Source: DATEEG01 sp035525055 (GTDB lineage: Bacteria > Actinomycetota > Acidimicrobiia > Spongiisociales > ZC4RG35). From it: a stretch of 37,326 nucleotides of DNA. The stretch lies in assembly GCA_035525055.1 (NCBI GenBank), contig DATLEZ010000121.1, positions 1 to 37,326 on the forward strand, in the 5' to 3' direction. Below are positions 23,715-31,960 of this stretch, piece after piece. How positions within the stretch are numbered: the first letter of the stretch is position 1; every line of letters begins with the position of its first letter. The notes under the pieces are model-generated. The model did no database searches. It was not told the origin of the DNA and was given only the letters and a program-made list of their open reading frames with translations. The translations under genes and the position numbers were made by a program.

Positions 23715-24312
23715 CGACTCTGCCCCCGCTTCTCCAATAGGAGCCCTCTGCTCTGGTCAAAAACCCCTCGTCGACCATGTACCGGCGCAAGGCCGCGTAG
23801 TCGGGATGGAACGTCTGGATGGTCGAGTTCACCTGTTTCTCGGAATAGCGCAAACCCACTTCGAATTCGGATACCAGCCGTTCGAGGACCACGGTCCGAG
23901 CAGCCCGGCTCACCGGGATCTCCGTCAGCCTGCTCCCCACGAAGTACTTGCCGAGAATCTGTCGCTCGCTCTGGGTCCACGGGCCTTCCAGCACCTCCTC
24001 CGAAACCGGCTCTTCCCCCGGCAAAGACGCAGCCAAAGCCCGAAGAACGGATCGATCGAGGCTGAGGTTCTCATCCAACAGGCCCGCTTCGACGAGGCGG
24101 CTCACGGCCCGCCGCACCTGACCCACGGTCATCGACAATCGATGGGCCGTCTCCTCGATGTCGAGCGGCCCCGTTGCCGCCATCCCGAGGACAGCCAGTC
24201 GGTCGGGATCGACCGTCAGGCGGAGAAACTCGGCCACGCTCAACGATCCGGAACGGGTCACGTGCACGAACCAAGGGTAGAAGAGTTGCCGGAGCGCTCG
24301 GCTGCCGTTCAC
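23698..24312 (-). CDS. DUF2087 domain protein with ArsR-like N-terminal helix-turn-helix
   Basis: A protein of about 204 residues. The N-terminal half reads as a winged helix (LTVDPDRLAVLGMAATGPL, then IEETAHRLSMTVGQVRRAVS and RLVEAGLL), as in ArsR-type regulators. The C-terminal half, from KYFVGSRLTEIPVSR to YMVDEGFLTRAEGSYW, is a DUF2087 domain, which commonly follows such regulators. It is therefore probably a DNA-binding regulator of unknown signal. The start is uncertain: the open frame reaches a TTG at 24372, but a GTG at 24312 has a GGGAG ten bases before it, and GTGs further inside are also possible. It is divergent from the SRPBCC gene, a common arrangement for ArsR-type regulators and SRPBCC proteins. 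Confidence 0.75.
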   Translation of the reverse strand: MNGSRALRQLFYPWFVHVTRSGSLSVAEFLRLTVDPDRLAVLGMAATGPLDIEETAHRLSMTVGQVRRAVSRLVEAGLLDENLSLDRSVLRALAASLPGEEPVSEEVLEGPWTQSERQILGKYFVGSRLTEIPVSRAARTVVLERLVSEFEVGLRYSEKQVNSTIQTFHPDYAALRRYMVDEGFLTRAEGSYWRSGGRVDVTYG

Positions 24313-24378
24313 CTCACGGATACTCCCGCCAGCTACACATAGATCGCTCCAGCGGAGCAACCCTCCTCCCAAAGGGAT

Positions 24379-24405
24379 CTCAGGCCGGCGAAAAGCCGGC
24401 CTGAG
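24379..24405. repeat. perfect hairpin in the divergent regulator/SRPBCC gap
   Basis: CTCAGGCCGGC (24379-24389) and GCCGGCCTGAG (24395-24405) are exact complements with a GAAAA loop. The hairpin lies between two divergent genes, where a terminator is not expected. It may be a palindromic operator, part of a leader, or a stray repeat. Confidence 0.6.
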
Positions 24406-24446
24406 TGCTATCCCAGGTCATTCCGGCGCCGCGATAAGGTAAAACG

Positions 24447-24905
24447 GTGCCGCGCCAGACCTTCATGCATCGGGTGTTGGCACCTGCAGAACCGGCCCGA
24501 GTCTGGAAAGGCTTGCAGCGTCCGGAAAGCTGGGGCCGGATCGGCGGAGTGAACAACGTCGAGCAACCTACGTTCGATGAAGCCGGCGACATCACCGGCT
24601 ACCGATTCACGGTTGAACTCGGTGGCAACTCTCACTTCGGCGTCGCAAGAAGATCAGAAGCCACCCCGGGCAGCCGCGTGTCGATGACGATCGACACCGA
24701 TCTCCTGGGCGGGGAAATCGACGTGGAACTCGAAGCGGCGGGTGATCAGACGGCGGTCACCGTCGCTATGACCGTCGAATCGAAGGGCTTTATGACCGCA
24801 GTGTTGTTTCCGGTGATCACCGGAGCAATCGCCTCCGGCTTCAACGAAGAGGTCGCCCGATTCGCGAGAGGACTGATCGAAGACCGCATCTCCCCAGAGA
24901 GTTAG
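24447..24905 (+). CDS. SRPBCC-fold protein
   Basis: This 152-residue protein looks like a START/SRPBCC (Bet v1-like) ligand-binding protein. The N-terminus RQTFMHRVLAPAEPARVWKGLQRPESWGRIGG is the typical first strand, paired short helices and Trp. Alternating beta strands follow, and the long C-terminal helix ends NEEVARFARGLIEDRI. The ligand is unknown. The GTG start follows AAGGT. It is divergent from a DUF2087/ArsR-like regulator, a pairing seen often in Actinomycetota. Its TAG stop falls inside the first unit of a 13-base tandem repeat, so the gene's 3' end is part of the repeat. Confidence 0.8.
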   Translation: MPRQTFMHRVLAPAEPARVWKGLQRPESWGRIGGVNNVEQPTFDEAGDITGYRFTVELGGNSHFGVARRSEATPGSRVSMTIDTDLLGGEIDVELEAAGDQTAVTVAMTVESKGFMTAVLFPVITGAIASGFNEEVARFARGLIEDRISPES

Positions 24906-24973
24906 GCCAGAGAGTTAGGCCAGAGAGTTAGGCCAGAGAGTTAGGCCCGAGAGTTAGGCCCGACAGCTAGAGC
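24896..24973 (+). repeat. 13-base tandem repeat at the SRPBCC gene end
   Basis: Four identical units of AGAGAGTTAGGCC (24896-24947), one CGAGAGTTAGGCC and one decayed unit run to 24973. The first includes the SRPBCC stop. Since 13 is not a multiple of three, TTAG in successive units supplies a stop in every forward frame. The array ends six bases before the atpC stop on the other strand. Confidence 0.9.
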
Positions 24974-24978
24974 TTCGA

Positions 24979-25302
24979 CTAGGTCGCGTCCTGGGCAGCC
25001 AGGTCTGTCGCCAGTTGGTCGCCGTCCTCCTTGGTGCCCGTTGAGATCTGGGCCCGGTCGGTCAGCAGGGTCACCTGGTTTCTGAGCACCTGGAGAAAGC
25101 CGCCATGGACCCCGATGACCGTTCGGGAACCATCGGACCCCTCGACTTCCACGGCCGACGTCACCAGCGACGCCAGCAGCGGTTCGTGATCGGCCATGAT
25201 TCCGATCTCCCCATCGGGGGTACGGGCAACGACGAAAGTAGCCTCTCCCGACCAAACGGTGGCCTCCGGGGAAACCACGTCAACCCGAAAAGGCTTCGCC
25301 AT
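24979..25302 (-). CDS. atpC: ATP synthase F1 epsilon subunit, short form
   Basis: This 107-residue subunit forms the foot of the F1 central stalk. The N-terminal beta-sandwich is complete (KPFRVDVVSPEATVWSGEATFV, GEIGIMADHEPLLASL, VHGGFLQVLRNQVTLLTDRA). Only about 20 residues follow, and these are acidic and polar. The usual two-helix C-terminal domain, which in many bacteria folds up to block rotation, is missing or reduced to a stub; full-length forms have about 120-140 residues. Another frame downstream does not continue the domain, so no simple frameshift explains it. It is the last gene of the atp operon, 97 bases after atpD with a hairpin repeat in between. Confidence 0.92.
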   Translation of the reverse strand: MAKPFRVDVVSPEATVWSGEATFVVARTPDGEIGIMADHEPLLASLVTSAVEVEGSDGSRTVIGVHGGFLQVLRNQVTLLTDRAQISTGTKEDGDQLATDLAAQDAT

Positions 25303-25333
25303 CAGGCGCCGCCCACCCAGCGATCAAAACCCA

Positions 25334-25385
25334 CGTTTTGGCGCGGACAATCGACCCCAGGGGAGCAGAACTCCGCGCCAAAACG
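25334..25385. repeat. long-hairpin repeat, family 2, copy 1 (within the atp operon)
   Basis: CGTTTTGGCGCGGA (25334-25347) and TCCGCGCCAAAACG (25372-25385) are perfect 14-base complements around a 24-base loop. The hairpin lies between atpD and atpC. A related hairpin, sharing GTTTTGGCGCG at the outer end of the stem, is at 36874-36923. Inside an operon it could lower or protect the atpC part of the message. Confidence 0.75.
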
Positions 25386-25399
25386 GGTCGGGGGCTCCA

Positions 25400-26824
25400 C
25401 TAGGCGCCCACCTTTTCCATCTCCCGGGCCTTGGCCATCACACCTTCGGCATCGCCGACCATGTAGAACGACTGCTCCGGATACTGATCCATCTCGCCGG
25501 CAAGGATTGTCCGGAACGAGGCGATGGTCTGTTCCCTCGGGGTGTAGATCCCGGCCTGCCCGGTGAACTGCTCGGCCACGAACATCGGCTGCGCGAAGAA
25601 CCGTTGGATGCGGCGGGCCCTCGACACGATGAGCTTGTCCTCTTCTGAGAGCTCATCGATTCCGAGGATGGCGATGATGTCGTTGAGGTCCTTATACCGC
25701 TGCAGAATTCGCTGCACCTCGATGGCGGTGTTGTAGTGCTCATCTCCGACGACCTGCGGATCGAGGGCCCGACTCGACGAGTCGAGGGGATCGACCGCCG
25801 GGTAGATCCCCAGCGCCGTCAGCGGGCGGGAAAGCACCGTGGTGGCATCAAGGTGGGCGAAGGCCGTGTGCGGAGCGGGGTCGGTGAAGTCGTCAGCCGG
25901 GACATAAACCGCCTGCAGGGACGTGATCGATCGTCCCTTCAGTGAGGTGATCCGTTCCTGGAGGGCACCCATCTCCCCGGCCAGGGTCGGCTGATATCCC
26001 ACTGCCGATGGCATTCGACCGAGCAGGGTCGATACCTCCGAGCCTGCCTGGGTGAAACGGAAGATGTTGTCGATGAACAAAAGGACGTCTTGACGCTGGA
26101 CATCGCGAAAGTACTCGGCCATCGTCAGGGCGGATAGCGCCACCCGGAGGCGAACACCCGGTGGTTCGTCCATCTGACCGAAGACCAGCGCTGCTTTCTC
26201 GAGGACCCCGCTCTCCTGCATCTCAAGGTAGAGGTCGTTGCCCTCGCGGGTCCTCTCCCCGACTCCGGCGAAGACGGAGACACCGCCATGCTGTTGGGCG
26301 ACCCGCCGGATCATTTCCTGGATCAGCACTGTCTTGCCGACTCCCGCCCCACCGAACAGTCCAATCTTGCCGCCCTTGAGGTAGGGGCAGATGAGGTCGA
26401 GCACCTTGATGCCGGTCTCGAAGATCTCTTTCTGCGGTTCGACGTCCTCGAAGGCCGGGGGCCGGCGGTGGATCGGCCAGCGAGGGTCCCCAAAGACCTT
26501 GTCCGGAGCATCGAGAGCAGTACCCCACATGTTGAAGATGTGACCGAGCGTCTGGTCACCCACCGGCACTGTGATAGGACCGCCGGTGTTGCGGACCTCG
26601 GCGCCTCGCCGGAGGCCATCTGTCGGAGCCATCGCCACTGCCCGCACCTTGTTGCCCCCGAGGTGCTGGGCCGTTTCCGCCATCACGACCTTCTTCTCTC
26701 CCATGAGGGTGAAATCGATCTCGAGGGCGAACAGAATCTCGGGCATGCCGTCGGGTGGGAACTCGACGTCGACCACGGGGCCTGCCACTTTGACGATCCG
26801 TCCTACCGATTTCGCTTCAGCCAT
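25400..26824 (-). CDS. atpD: ATP synthase F1 beta subunit
   Basis: This 474-residue catalytic subunit makes ATP from ADP and phosphate in the alpha3-beta3 head. Walker A GGAGVGKT is at residues 158-165, the catalytic-Glu region is GVGERTREGNDLYLEM, and Walker B is VLLFIDNIFRF. DELSEED, the lever loop that pushes against gamma, lies near residue 395 in ILGIDELSEEDKL. The length is normal. The ATG start has AGGAG well placed. A 36-base gap separates it from atpG. The complete set of F1 and Fo genes around it confirms the assignment. Confidence 0.98.
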   Translation of the reverse strand: MAEAKSVGRIVKVAGPVVDVEFPPDGMPEILFALEIDFTLMGEKKVVMAETAQHLGGNKVRAVAMAPTDGLRRGAEVRNTGGPITVPVGDQTLGHIFNMWGTALDAPDKVFGDPRWPIHRRPPAFEDVEPQKEIFETGIKVLDLICPYLKGGKIGLFGGAGVGKTVLIQEMIRRVAQQHGGVSVFAGVGERTREGNDLYLEMQESGVLEKAALVFGQMDEPPGVRLRVALSALTMAEYFRDVQRQDVLLFIDNIFRFTQAGSEVSTLLGRMPSAVGYQPTLAGEMGALQERITSLKGRSITSLQAVYVPADDFTDPAPHTAFAHLDATTVLSRPLTALGIYPAVDPLDSSSRALDPQVVGDEHYNTAIEVQRILQRYKDLNDIIAILGIDELSEEDKLIVSRARRIQRFFAQPMFVAEQFTGQAGIYTPREQTIASFRTILAGEMDQYPEQSFYMVGDAEGVMAKAREMEKVGA

Positions 26825-26860
26825 TACTTGCTCCTAATTGTGATCCCTGTCGTAGATCGG

Positions 26861-27754
26861 TCATCGCGCCTCGGCCAACGCTTCTGCTCCTCCGACGATC
26901 TCTGAAATCTCGGTGGTGATGTCGGCCTGGCGAGCACGGTTGGCCGACATCGTTAACGCCCGAATCAGATCGTCGGCATTGTCCGTGGCGGCCTTCATGG
27001 CCCGCCGCCGGGCAGAGTGCTCGGAGGCAGAGGCTTCGAGCAGCATGTTGAAGATGATGGCCTCCACGTAGCGGGGTAGCAGCCGGTCAAGGATCTCGGC
27101 GGGCGAGGGCTCATATGAGTAGTCGACCGGTATCGGCGCTGGCCCGTCCGTCACCACAGGAGCTTCCGGCGGCTGTATCGGCAACAGGTCGTAGCGTGTC
27201 GGGACCTGCGTCATGGCTGATTGAAAACGGCTGAAGAACGCTTCTACCGCATCGACCTCACCCGAGGCGTACGCCCCCATCACCGAGTTGGCAACGGCCC
27301 TGGCGTCACCATAACCGGGGGTGTCGGTGACGGCCAGAAAGGACCGCTCGATCCGGTAACCCCGGTAGCGAAAGTAAGTCTGTGCCTTCTTCCCGATGGC
27401 GAAGATGCGGACGTCTTTGCCCTCGCGACGCAGGTCGATGATCCGTTGCTCGGCCATCCGAATGATGGTTGAGGCGTATGCCCCCGCCAGCCCGCGGTCG
27501 GAGGAGACCACCAGGACCCCGACGTCGACGACGTTGCGCTGTTCCAACAATACGTGAGCGGTGCTGGAACCGGCTGCCCCGAGGTTCTGTATGACCTCGA
27601 TCAACTTTGCCGTGTAGGGCTTCGAGGCGAGCACCCGTGCCGACGCTTTCGGGATACGTGAAGCCGCGATCAACTCCATCGCCCGGGTGATCTTCTGAAT
27701 CGCCTGGACGCTGCGGATCCTCCGCCGCGTGTCACGAAGTTCGGCGCTCGCCAT
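26861..27754 (-). CDS. atpG: ATP synthase F1 gamma subunit
   Basis: This 297-residue subunit is the rotating axle of F1. The N-terminal helix LRDTRRRIRSVQAIQKITRAMELIAASRI and the C-terminal helix (HSARRRAMKAATDNADDLI, NRARQADITTEISEIVGGAEAL) form the coiled coil inside the head, and both motifs are conserved in the family. The central SDRGLAGAYAS is also typical. An insertion-like Pro/Ala-rich loop (QPPEAPVVTDGPAPIPVDYS) follows the middle domain; variable loops are common there in Actinomycetota. It starts seven bases after atpA. Confidence 0.97.
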   Translation of the reverse strand: MASAELRDTRRRIRSVQAIQKITRAMELIAASRIPKASARVLASKPYTAKLIEVIQNLGAAGSSTAHVLLEQRNVVDVGVLVVSSDRGLAGAYASTIIRMAEQRIIDLRREGKDVRIFAIGKKAQTYFRYRGYRIERSFLAVTDTPGYGDARAVANSVMGAYASGEVDAVEAFFSRFQSAMTQVPTRYDLLPIQPPEAPVVTDGPAPIPVDYSYEPSPAEILDRLLPRYVEAIIFNMLLEASASEHSARRRAMKAATDNADDLIRALTMSANRARQADITTEISEIVGGAEALAEAR

Positions 27755-27761
27755 TCGCTAG

Positions 27762-29300
27762 CTAGCCCTTGTCGGTCGCCTGGAAGGTGTCTTTGAAGCC
27801 GACGATTGCCTCTTTGAGACGGTCCTCATCCGGCAAGTCGCCGGTATTGGAAATGTGGTCCAGGACATCGGGGAACCGCTCGGCGACAAACTTGCGCAGG
27901 CCGAGTTCGAACCGGTGGACATCCTCGATCGGAACCGAATCCATGTGCCCGGTGGTGACGGCGTAAATAGAAAGGATCTGCTCCTCGACCGGCACCGGGG
28001 TGTACTGGGTTTGCTTGAGCACCTCGACCACCCGTCGTCCTCGTTCGAGTTGGGCGAGCGACGATGCGTCGAGTTCAGACCCGAACTCAGCAAAAGCCGC
28101 CAGTTCCCGGAACTGGGCCAGGTTGAGGCGAAGCGGTCCGGCGATCTTCTTCATCGCCTTGACCTGGGCGTTGCCACCGACCCGGGATACGGAGATGCCG
28201 GCGTTGATCGCCGGCCGGATGCCCTGGTAGAAGAGGTCCGTCTCGAGGAAGCACTGGCCGTCCGTGATGGAGATCACGTTGGTCGGGATGTAGGCCGAAA
28301 TGTCGTTGGCTTTGGTCTCGATCACGGGCAGGCCGGTGAGCGAGCCACCACCGAGCTCCTTGGAGAGCTTGGCGCAGCGTTCCAACAGTCTGCTGTGCAA
28401 GTAAAAGATGTCGCCGGGGTAGGCCTCACGGCCGGGCGGACGACGAAGGAGCAAGGAGATCTCGCGATAAGCCACCGCTTGCTTCGACAGGTCATCGAAC
28501 ATGATCAGGGCATGCTCTCCCTTGTACATCCAGTACTGACCGAGCGCCGATCCGGTATACGGGGCATACATCTGGAGGGCGGCCGGGTCCGAGGCGGGGG
28601 CACTGACGACGACGGTGTATTCCATCGCTCCCGCCCGCTCGAGGGCGCTGACCACCTCGGCCACAGTCGAGGCTTTCTGTCCGATGGCGACATAAATGCA
28701 TTTGACCGCCTTGTCCGTGCCCCAGTACTGCTTCTGGTTGATGATCGTGTCGATCAGCAGCGCGGTCTTCCCGGTCTGGCGGTCACCGATGATGAGCTGG
28801 CGCTGGCCGCGGCCGATCGGAGTCATCGAGTCGATCGCCTTGATGCCGGTCTGCAAGGGCTCGGTCACGGGCTGACGTTCGACCACCGATGGTGCCTGGA
28901 CTTCGAGCAAGCGCCGTTCCGTCGAGTGGATCGGGCCCTTTCCGTCGATCGGGTTGCCAAGCGGGTCGACCACCCGGCCCAGCATGCCGTCGCCTACGGG
29001 CACCGACAGCACAGTGTTGGTCTGCTTGACCGGTGAGCCCTCTTCGATGTGAGAGGCCTCACCCATGAGCACAACCCCGAGGTCGTTCTCGTCGATGTTG
29101 AGAGCAACCCCTCGCAGGCCGCCTTCGAACTCCAACAATTCTGAGGCCATTGCGTTGGGCAATCCCTGAACCCGGGCAACTCCGTCCGCGATCGAGGTCA
29201 CGTATCCGACGGTTTCCTGCTCCACCTTCGGCGACCAATCGGCCAGGCGCTTCTTGATCGAATCGGTGATGTCAGCCGTGGTAATCGTCAACTCAGCCAT
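27762..29300 (-). CDS. atpA: ATP synthase F1 alpha subunit
   Basis: This 512-residue non-catalytic nucleotide-binding subunit alternates with beta in the F1 head. Walker A GDRQTGKT is at residues 172-179, followed by YVAIGQKASTVAEVV, the Walker B region ALIMFDDLSKQAVAYR, PPGREAYPGDIFYLHSRLLE and the arginine-finger region ISVSRVGGNAQVKAMK. Length is slightly above E. coli's. The ATG start is clear. It lies 53 bases downstream of atpH. Confidence 0.98.
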   Translation of the reverse strand: MAELTITTADITDSIKKRLADWSPKVEQETVGYVTSIADGVARVQGLPNAMASELLEFEGGLRGVALNIDENDLGVVLMGEASHIEEGSPVKQTNTVLSVPVGDGMLGRVVDPLGNPIDGKGPIHSTERRLLEVQAPSVVERQPVTEPLQTGIKAIDSMTPIGRGQRQLIIGDRQTGKTALLIDTIINQKQYWGTDKAVKCIYVAIGQKASTVAEVVSALERAGAMEYTVVVSAPASDPAALQMYAPYTGSALGQYWMYKGEHALIMFDDLSKQAVAYREISLLLRRPPGREAYPGDIFYLHSRLLERCAKLSKELGGGSLTGLPVIETKANDISAYIPTNVISITDGQCFLETDLFYQGIRPAINAGISVSRVGGNAQVKAMKKIAGPLRLNLAQFRELAAFAEFGSELDASSLAQLERGRRVVEVLKQTQYTPVPVEEQILSIYAVTTGHMDSVPIEDVHRFELGLRKFVAERFPDVLDHISNTGDLPDEDRLKEAIVGFKDTFQATDKG

Positions 29301-29353
29301 TGCGGGGGCTCCTCGAATCTTTTTTCATCTAAGTCTCCATCGGGTGGTCTCGA

Positions 29354-29917
29354 TCAGGCACTCTTCATGGCCTCACGAAGCGATGCGAGGCTGTGGGCGA
29401 CGCTTCCGTCGATAACGACGTCACCGACCCGGGCGACGATGCCACCCAACACACTCGGGTCGACGATCACCTTCAACTCCAGGTCTTTGCCGGTGGCACG
29501 AGACAATGCAGCCGAGAGCCTTTCCACTACCTCGGGCTCCAAAGGCACGGCCGAGCGGATCTCAGCCACCGCCTTGGCTCTCGAGCCGGCAGCCCGGGCG
29601 ATGAACGCATCGATAATGGTCGGCAGATCGGCAGCCCGTCCAACCTCCACTACAAAGGACACGAGCCCGACCGTCAGGGCCGAAGCCCGGCCCCCGATCA
29701 GGTCGTCGATGATTCCCTGTTTGCGCTCGAGCGGGAGCTGGGGGTTAGTCAGGGTGTCACGCAGTTCGTTCGATGTGGCAAAGGTTCGGGCAACGGTGAA
29801 CAACTCGCTCTCGAGTCGCTCGAGCTGACCTTCGGCCTTGGCCACTTCGAAGATGGCCGCGCCATATCCGTCCAGGGCCGCGGACTCCGGGCGAGCTGCT
29901 GACGATTCAGCCGACAT
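29354..29917 (-). CDS. atpH: ATP synthase F1 delta subunit
   Basis: This 187-residue subunit joins the top of F1 to the b-subunit stator. The N-terminal helical domain (AALDGYGAAIFEVAKAEGQLERLESEL) and the C-terminal motif LKVIVDPSVLGGIVARVGDVVIDGS are family hallmarks. It is of ordinary length, unlike the long b-delta fusion of mycobacteria, and is encoded separately from atpF, 13 bases after it. Confidence 0.95.
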   Translation of the reverse strand: MSAESSAARPESAALDGYGAAIFEVAKAEGQLERLESELFTVARTFATSNELRDTLTNPQLPLERKQGIIDDLIGGRASALTVGLVSFVVEVGRAADLPTIIDAFIARAAGSRAKAVAEIRSAVPLEPEVVERLSAALSRATGKDLELKVIVDPSVLGGIVARVGDVVIDGSVAHSLASLREAMKSA

Positions 29918-29930
29918 GACGTCTGTCCAC

Positions 29931-30482
29931 TTACTTGCTCTCCAACTCCGCGATGTAACGCTCGACCAGCCCTAGCTGGGTTTCGCGGTCAAGGCTCTGT
30001 CCGACCACCTTCTCGGCGAGATCGACGGTGAGGTTTGCCACTTCCTGGCGGGCCTCTGCCATGGCCCGGGCCTTTTCGGTGCCGGCTTCTTCCCGCGCTT
30101 TGGCGAGGATGCCCTGGGCTTCGGCTTCAGCACGCTGAACAACGTCGTTCTTGAGCTGCTCGGCGGTCTTGCGGGCATCTTCGATCAGCTGGTTGCCCTT
30201 GGCCCGCGCCTCACCCAGTTGGCGCTCGTAGTCGGTCCGAAGCTTCTCGGCATCCAACTTCGCCTTCTCGGCGTCTTCCAGTCGTCCGACGATGGCCTGC
30301 TGGCGCGCTTCGAGGATTTTGTTGATCGCTGGCAACGCCCACTTCCAAACGAAGAAGAAAACGATCGCGAACGAGACGATTCCTGCGATCAGCTCGTTCG
30401 TCTCCGGGAGCACCAAGGAGGCGTTGGAGCCGGACTCGACCTCTTCCTGCGCCAGGATTGCCAACGTCAAAGGACTGAACAT
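29931..30482 (-). CDS. atpF: ATP synthase Fo b subunit
   Basis: This 183-residue stator subunit has an N-terminal membrane helix (IAGIVSFAIVFFFVWKWALPAI) followed by a long charged coiled coil (EARQQAIVGRLEDAEKAKLD onwards) that reaches up to delta. The ATG at 30482 is chosen over the upstream TTG codons because AGGAGG lies six bases before it. That site overlaps the atpE stop region, so translation follows atpE closely. There is a single b gene, with no b-prime. Confidence 0.95.
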   Translation of the reverse strand: MFSPLTLAILAQEEVESGSNASLVLPETNELIAGIVSFAIVFFFVWKWALPAINKILEARQQAIVGRLEDAEKAKLDAEKLRTDYERQLGEARAKGNQLIEDARKTAEQLKNDVVQRAEAEAQGILAKAREEAGTEKARAMAEARQEVANLTVDLAEKVVGQSLDRETQLGLVERYIAELESK

Positions 30483-30492
30483 CAACAACCTC

Positions 30493-30717
30493 CTAAGCGA
30501 TGAAGAAGAGAACGAAACCGATCAGCGCCAGCGCCTCGGTGAAAGCGATTCCGAGGAACATGGTGGTGCGCACCGTGCCCGCCATTTCAGGCTGCCGCGC
30601 CATGGCCGTGATGGCGTTGCCCACCACGATGCCGATCCCGATGCCGGGGCCGACCGCCCCCAATCCGTAGCCAATCAAGGCGATGGCGCCCTTGAGAAGC
30701 TCGATATTGCCTTCCAT
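30493..30717 (-). CDS. atpE: ATP synthase Fo c subunit
   Basis: This 74-residue hairpin of two membrane helices forms the rotor ring. The ion-carrying acidic residue is Glu61 (IAFTEALALIGF), the glycine-rich first helix is GLGAVGPGIGIGIVVG and the polar loop RQPE is at 41-44. The Gln and Glu-Ser/Thr pattern of Na+-coupled rings is absent, so proton coupling is likely. It sits between atpB and atpF as usual. Confidence 0.97.
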   Translation of the reverse strand: MEGNIELLKGAIALIGYGLGAVGPGIGIGIVVGNAITAMARQPEMAGTVRTTMFLGIAFTEALALIGFVLFFIA

Positions 30718-30728
30718 TCGTTTCCTCC

Positions 30729-31547
30729 TTAGTGCTCCGGATGTACAGAAGATTGGATGTAGACCGCTGACAACAACGTGAAGATATAGGCCTGAAGAAC
30801 CGCGACGACCACCTCAAAGACAAATATCAACAGGCCGAAGGCGAACCACACCACTCCGATTCCGGCCTTGGGGCCGACGTCGCCGACCGCCAGGACAAAG
30901 GCCACACCCGATCCGAGCAGCAGCGAGAGCATGAGGTGGCCCGCCACCATGTTGGCGAACAATCGGACTGCCAAGGTGAGTGGTCGCAGGAAGAAGGTAG
31001 AGACCACTTCGATCAAGCCGACCAGCCAACGCAACCCGATCGGGACGGCCTTGGGCCATGCGATGTCGGTTAGGTAATGGATGCCGTTTTTGGAAAAACC
31101 AACGATCACGAAGATGAAGTAGGTAACCAAAGAGAGGAAGGCCGGAATCGCCATCCGCGACATGATGGGGAAGTTGATCAGCGGAGTGACCTCGAAGAGA
31201 TTGCCCACGAGAATCAGCATGAAGATCGACAGCAGGTAGGGGGTGTATTTGGCACCGTCAGGCCCGATGATGTCCCGAGCGATGCCATCGCGAACGAACT
31301 CCACCAGGCTCTGAATCATCGTCTCGAACTTGGATGGAACCGGTCGGTTGCGACGAAGGCCGAAGTAGAGCAAACCCACCGCAATGGCCGCCGCCAGGAG
31401 CATCAAGAACGAGGTTCTGGTGAAATGAACCGGCCCGATGGTGAACCAGGGGTCGGTGAACTCGAATAGATGCTTGACGTCGGCCGGTGCGCAGATCACC
31501 TCGTTGACGACGTCGCACTCCTCGGCGGCCAGAATCAACTCGTCCAA
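30729..31547 (-). CDS. atpB: ATP synthase Fo a subunit
   Basis: This 272-residue membrane subunit forms the proton half-channels. The essential Arg lies in LTLAVRLFANMVAGH, and the last helices (FAFGLLIFVFEVVVAVLQAYIFTLLSAVYI) carry the conserved Gln region. The start codon is a TTG with AAAGGA upstream; it overlaps the preceding AtpI-like gene by 13 bases, which implies translational coupling. An N-terminal ~45-residue extracytoplasmic part precedes the first helix. Confidence 0.96.
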   Translation of the reverse strand: MDELILAAEECDVVNEVICAPADVKHLFEFTDPWFTIGPVHFTRTSFLMLLAAAIAVGLLYFGLRRNRPVPSKFETMIQSLVEFVRDGIARDIIGPDGAKYTPYLLSIFMLILVGNLFEVTPLINFPIMSRMAIPAFLSLVTYFIFVIVGFSKNGIHYLTDIAWPKAVPIGLRWLVGLIEVVSTFFLRPLTLAVRLFANMVAGHLMLSLLLGSGVAFVLAVGDVGPKAGIGVVWFAFGLLIFVFEVVVAVLQAYIFTLLSAVYIQSSVHPEH

Positions 31548-31960
31548 TCCAGTTTCCTTTCCCGATCCCGCATGATCGAGATCGCTTCGAGCGTGATCAG
31601 CACCACGTAACTGACCACCGCCGAGATGCCGAACGCATATCTATCGATCTCGACGAAGCGCACCACTAGCAACATCGCCCCGGCGATGAGGGCCATCCGG
31701 AGGAAGAAGCCGACAAGTGCGGCGGCATGATACATGGTGAGGGACACCCGCATCGCGAGGCTGAGGACCTTGCCCGCCAGCCAAAGGTTCAGAACGACGA
31801 TGACCAGGCCGAGTGCTCCGGCGAAAGCGCCTTCCGGCCCTCTCAGGAACCAGGCAAGGGCAACCAGCGGCAGCGCCAGGTAGGCGGCGCGGGCGACGAT
31901 GTGGCGCGCAACTATCGACTCGACGGGGATGACCGAACCCGGGAACGGGTTACTGCCCAC
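31535..31960 (-). CDS. AtpI-like membrane protein of the atp operon
   Basis: This 141-residue protein has four predicted membrane helices (YLALPLVALAWFL, FAGALGLVIVVLNLWLAG, ALVGFFLRMALIAGAMLLVV, FGISAVVSYVVLITLEAI) and short polar ends. Position and layout match the poorly conserved ATP synthase protein I, thought to help c-ring assembly or Mg2+ handling. The GTG start overlaps the AtpZ-like gene by 11 bases and the stop overlaps atpB, so it is part of the operon. Motif-level similarity is weak, as usual for AtpI. Confidence 0.75.
   Translation of the reverse strand: MGSNPFPGSVIPVESIVARHIVARAAYLALPLVALAWFLRGPEGAFAGALGLVIVVLNLWLAGKVLSLAMRVSLTMYHAAALVGFFLRMALIAGAMLLVVRFVEIDRYAFGISAVVSYVVLITLEAISIMRDRERKLDWTS

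Noticed and set aside
27855..29036. 393-codon plus-strand frame opposite atpA
   Set aside because: It lies wholly across atpA, whose motifs are unambiguous, and shows no domain of its own.
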